This document shows, piece after piece, positions 61,341 through 64,000 of a stretch of 64,000 nt of DNA. The notes beneath the pieces are model-generated. The model was not told where the DNA came from. It was given only the letters and a program-made list of their open reading frames with translations, and ran no database searches. The DNA is taken from positions 756,742 to 820,741 of the forward strand of contig NZ_CACSIK010000001.1 of assembly GCF_902705875.1 (NCBI RefSeq), given 5' to 3'. Within the stretch, counting starts at the first letter, position 1, and the number at the start of each line of letters is the position of its first letter. The position numbers and the translations under genes are program-made. This stretch comes from Zhongshania aliphaticivorans. GTDB taxonomy: Bacteria > Pseudomonadota > Gammaproteobacteria > Pseudomonadales > Spongiibacteraceae.

Positions 61341-62260
61341 TGACGAGTATTTTTGCTAAGCATAAAGCGCCAGATAGTATTGTGATCAGTTGTTTTGGTG
61401 AAGTGCTTTGGGATTATTTTGCAGATGGAAAACGTTTAGGTGGCGCGCCACTCAATGTTTGTCTTCGCCTTAATTCGCTGGGAATACACGCTGATATACT
61501 CAGCGCCGTTGGTGATGATGCCTTGGGTCGTGAGCTAATTGATGCGGTAAAAGATCGGGGTTTGGGTGTAGACCATCTCAGTGTAGATACAGTGAAAAAG
61601 ACCAGTCTAGTGGATGTTGTTTTAGATGAAAGCGGGTCTGCTTCATACCAAATTGTTGCCGATACGGCGTGGGATAATATTGTTATTTCACAGCCGCTAA
61701 TGGATAAGGTAGCTTCGTCAGATATTTTTGTATTTGGCAGTTTAATTGCTCGCAACGATACCTCACTTACAACCCTAAGGGCGTTAATCGCTGTCTCAAA
61801 ATTCAATATATTTGATGTTAATTTGAGAAAGCCACATTACAACTTGGCGACCCTAATTGAGCTAATGAATGCCGCCCATTGTATAAAATTAAATGATGAT
61901 GAATTGTATGAAATTGCTGCGGAGATGGGCTCCAAATTCAAGTCATTAGAGCAAAATGTAGAGTTCATTGCTGAAAAAACCGCGACGGAGTTTATCTGTG
62001 TGACCAAAGGTCGTCATGGTGCTTTGCTTAAAATAGGGGATAAAAAGTACTACAACTCGGGATATTTAATAAATGTTGTTGATACTGTTGGCGCTGGCGA
62101 TGCCTTTTTGGGTTCGCTGATTTATCAACTTTGTTGTGATACTGATCCTCAATATGCAGTTGATTTTGCATGCGCAGTGGGTGCGATGGTTGCCGAGCAC
62201 CAAGGTGCCACGCCGGTGCTAGGGCTGGATGATATTGCTAACTTTATGAGTCCAGCTTGA
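61340..62260 (+). CDS. PfkB-family fructokinase
   Basis: A 306-residue ribokinase-type sugar kinase. The start overlaps the mannitol dehydrogenase stop by one base (TAATG), so translation is coupled. The first strand CFGEVLWDYFADGKRLGGAPLNVCLRL contains the substrate-side GG motif, and the ATP/anion-hole signature DTVGAGDAFLG carries the catalytic base D254. It converts the fructose made by the dehydrogenase to fructose 6-phosphate. The GEVLWDxFxxGKxLGGAPxNV opening resembles fructokinases I associate with Bacteroidota, which may indicate transfer of this gene pair (inference). Confidence 0.9.
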   Translation: MTSIFAKHKAPDSIVISCFGEVLWDYFADGKRLGGAPLNVCLRLNSLGIHADILSAVGDDALGRELIDAVKDRGLGVDHLSVDTVKKTSLVDVVLDESGSASYQIVADTAWDNIVISQPLMDKVASSDIFVFGSLIARNDTSLTTLRALIAVSKFNIFDVNLRKPHYNLATLIELMNAAHCIKLNDDELYEIAAEMGSKFKSLEQNVEFIAEKTATEFICVTKGRHGALLKIGDKKYYNSGYLINVVDTVGAGDAFLGSLIYQLCCDTDPQYAVDFACAVGAMVAEHQGATPVLGLDDIANFMSPA

Positions 62261-62688
62261 ACACGTTCAAGTAGATTAGCGTTAAAGAGCTTCATTATTC
62301 TTAAATTTAGTAACACTTCATGGGTGTACTGACTGAATTTCACCCGGTGTCGTTGAGCTCGACACCTTATCGCTTATTTAAATAAACCGTACAAGCCTTT
62401 TTATGTTAAGCCGAATATTCCTGTTTTGGTTGTCTGCTCGTCTGTAATTAGAATACGTGATGGTTACAAATGCTTTAGTAGTAGGATTTATCGATAATAT
62501 AATCACAACAATTTTTTATTACAATTTTAGGTGATGCAGGTTTTGCTATGCGTGCTAGATAGTAATGATAAGTGAATGACGTCAAGACAGCCTAGATGAC
62601 TTTACGCCATTCAATTCTCTAATTTTTACTGTTCTCATAAATTAAAACCTAAATATAACGACATGTTCAGAAATTTAGGTGTTGTTTA
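62261..62688. other. Intergenic stretch after the mannitol operon
   Basis: About 430 AT-rich bases without a gene. It holds the hairpin at 62346-62366; otherwise nothing recognisable is seen. Confidence 0.5.
62346..62366 (+). terminator. Probable terminator of the mannitol operon
   Basis: GGTGTCG (62346-62352) pairs with CGACACC (62360-62366) around a seven-base loop, followed by the T-rich TTATCGCTTATTT. It lies about 90 bases after the fructokinase stop. Confidence 0.5.
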
Positions 62689-62988
62689 TTACAAGTGATT
62701 TCTGTCTCTGCGTAATTTAAGTAGCCAAGAGGACTGATTCTTTTCTGCATCATAAAACACTGCCATCGTGAAGAAAAACATCAGTAGCAGTATGACATGA
62801 GCGGCTAAGCTTATTCCAAAGTAAATGATACTTCCTAAATAAAGTCCAAATGATAAACTCCACATGCCTGCCAATATCGTCATAATATAAAATCGACTGA
62901 CAGGGTCAGGTATGTGTCTAAGCGGATTTTTCTCTGAGTCAAAGATGTATTTATAGAATTCATATAGTTTTAAGGCATGATTTTTCAT
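62689..62988 (-). CDS. Small hypothetical membrane protein
   Basis: A 99-residue protein with two predicted membrane helices, roughly residues 33-55 (YIMTILAGMWSLSFGLYLGSIIY) and 56-78 (FGISLAAHVILLLMFFFTMAVF). The first 30 residues are polar and aromatic (ALKLYEFYKYIFDSEKNPLRHIPDP), and the C terminus is basic (LLKLRRDRNHL), probably cytoplasmic. I do not recognise a family. It lies between the mannitol operon and the FG-GAP gene, on the strand opposite to the mannitol genes. Confidence 0.65.
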   Translation of the reverse strand: MKNHALKLYEFYKYIFDSEKNPLRHIPDPVSRFYIMTILAGMWSLSFGLYLGSIIYFGISLAAHVILLLMFFFTMAVFYDAEKNQSSWLLKLRRDRNHL

Positions 62989-63269
62989 AATATGCGCTCT
63001 CTTATTGATTGCTCATATTTCATTACGGATTATTGTTTAATTTAGATCTTGGCGGGATTTATTTTTGGTGAAATTGCTGCTGTGGCGCATGGTAAGCGGG
63101 TAAGGCTGATCTCTAACGGTATATTAAAGTGTGCTTAATCCTAAGGGATAACTTAGTGCGCCAAGGATAAATCATGATTTTGATGATAGCTCGTCGACAT
63201 GATAATCCCACAGGAGGAGAGTTGCAGATAGCCACTTTGCCGCTACCTGCAAATTTTTAGAAGGGTGGT

Positions 63270-64000
63270 TTAGTCCTGCGGGTAACGAAAGATAGACAAT
63301 CTACCTGGGGGCAGGGTGAGATCATCTAAGCTATCAGTGTCGGCAGGGTCCATATCCAAGGAGTTGTGCTGCGCGGCAACGATTTCATTTTTACCATCGC
63401 CATCTATATCGGCTACCATGGCCATACCAAACATTTTCCCAGTTGCGACAATGTCTTCTCTGAAGCTGCCATCGCTTTGTTGAATAAAGGCAAATAGCTT
63501 GTCGTTACCGTCTCCCGGCACGGCGACATCTAATAAGCCATCGTTGTTGATGTCGCCCACATTAAAGATACCTGGCACACCTTGGCTGGCAGGGCTGCTA
63601 TAGTACAGGGTTACTCGGAAGTCGGTGGATATGATGTGCTTTTCCCATTTGGCTTCGTCCAGCGGGTCATTCGGTATTTCAAACCAATATAAACCGGGAG
63701 GCACGATGAGGTTGCCTTCGTCATCCTGAAAACGCGGGTCGCCGTCGTTGTTGTGGGCACCAACGATCAGCTCATCTTGCCCGTCGTTGTCGATGTCGGC
63801 AAATTCCATGTGGTAGCCGAGCCCAATGCTGTTATCGATGATGCGGTATACCCATTCACCACTTACTGAAAGGTCATTTTCAAGCCAAATTACGGCGGGG
63901 TTGGGTATTTCTGGTGTGGGTGTGGGATGCCCAAAAAACTGGCTGAGGACGATATCCTCGTCGCCGTCGTTATCAATATCATAGAGCTTTATGAAGACGC
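63270..64000 (-). CDS. FG-GAP/VCBS-repeat protein, C-terminal part (5' end outside window)
   Basis: The minus-strand frame is open from the right window edge to the stop at 63270, at least 243 residues. It contains calcium-binding DxDxDGxxD loops at regular intervals: YDIDNDGDEDIVLSQ, FADIDNDGQDELIVGA, VGDINNDGLLDVAVPG and VADIDGDGKNEIVAAQ, each starting a beta-propeller blade of the FG-GAP/VCBS type. An internal ATG at 63809 is not the true start. Such proteins are usually secreted or surface-attached and bind carbohydrate or protein partners; no catalytic domain is visible in this part. The chain ends SIFRYPQD. Confidence 0.88.
   Translation of the reverse strand, partial: VFIKLYDIDNDGDEDIVLSQFFGHPTPTPEIPNPAVIWLENDLSVSGEWVYRIIDNSIGLGYHMEFADIDNDGQDELIVGAHNNDGDPRFQDDEGNLIVPPGLYWFEIPNDPLDEAKWEKHIISTDFRVTLYYSSPASQGVPGIFNVGDINNDGLLDVAVPGDGNDKLFAFIQQSDGSFREDIVATGKMFGMAMVADIDGDGKNEIVAAQHNSLDMDPADTDSLDDLTLPPGRLSIFRYPQD

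Noticed and set aside
1..64000. CRISPR arrays, tRNA/rRNA genes, prophage or transposase genes
   Set aside because: Read for direct-repeat arrays, cloverleaf patterns and transposase/integrase motifs on both strands; none was convincing.

Overview
The window reads as chromosome of a marine, heterotrophic gammaproteobacterium. The many TonB-dependent receptors, FadA/FadB-type beta-oxidation genes, acyl-CoA dehydrogenases, an alginate-lyase locus and a mannitol operon fit the Spongiibacteraceae/Cellvibrionales neighbourhood; this placement is inference from gene content, not a marker gene. No rRNA, tRNA, CRISPR array, integrase or intact insertion sequence was found.

Region 1 (1-13.4 kb): the 3' end of a TonB-dependent receptor, then a tightly packed operon: a tandem nitrilase with a degenerate second half, a protein of the red chlorophyll catabolite reductase / bilin reductase type, an acyl-CoA-dehydrogenase-fold flavoprotein, two aldehyde dehydrogenases, an atypical alpha/beta hydrolase and an isochorismatase-type amidase. 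A GntR/UTRA repressor, an FAD monooxygenase, an MFS transporter and a GlxA-type AraC regulator follow. The set looks like an import-and-degrade pathway for a nitrogen-containing cyclic compound, possibly a tetrapyrrole fragment. It is the best candidate here for an undescribed system.

Region 2 (13.6-42.7 kb): CoA-thioester catabolism and carboxylate chemistry. It holds a two-gene acyl-CoA dehydrogenase pair, an acyl-CoA ligase and a crotonase; an AraC regulator, a TonB receptor and a TetR regulator; a decayed HSL-family esterase; then a short-chain dehydrogenase, a full-length carboxylic acid reductase, a Spinster-like MFS permease, an 800-residue acyl-CoA dehydrogenase that fuses the two subunits encoded separately upstream, a second short-chain dehydrogenase and a thioesterase. 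A FadI/FadJ-like thiolase and multifunctional protein, another acyl-CoA dehydrogenase, an alpha-methylacyl-CoA racemase and a PaaG-like crotonase close it. The racemase and the FadE34-like fused dehydrogenase suggest branched, isoprenoid or sterol-side-chain-like substrates (inference).

Region 3 (42.7-52.3 kb): a minus-strand operon of PL6 alginate lyase, SDR, FucU/RbsD mutarotase, an Nramp-fold permease without the metal-binding motifs, and gluconokinase. It is divergent from a large TonB receptor. It resembles an alginate/uronate utilisation locus with an unusual inner-membrane and downstream route.

Region 4 (52.3-64 kb): a small membrane protein, an HMG-CoA lyase divergent from a CaiB-type CoA-transferase, a lipocalin, and then a plus-strand mannitol operon: HAD phosphatase, SorC-family regulator, NCS1-type permease, mannitol 2-dehydrogenase and fructokinase. 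The pathway would be mannitol to fructose to fructose 6-phosphate. The window ends in a small membrane protein and the 3' part of an FG-GAP/VCBS repeat protein. Alginate plus mannitol together point to brown-algal biomass as a carbon source.
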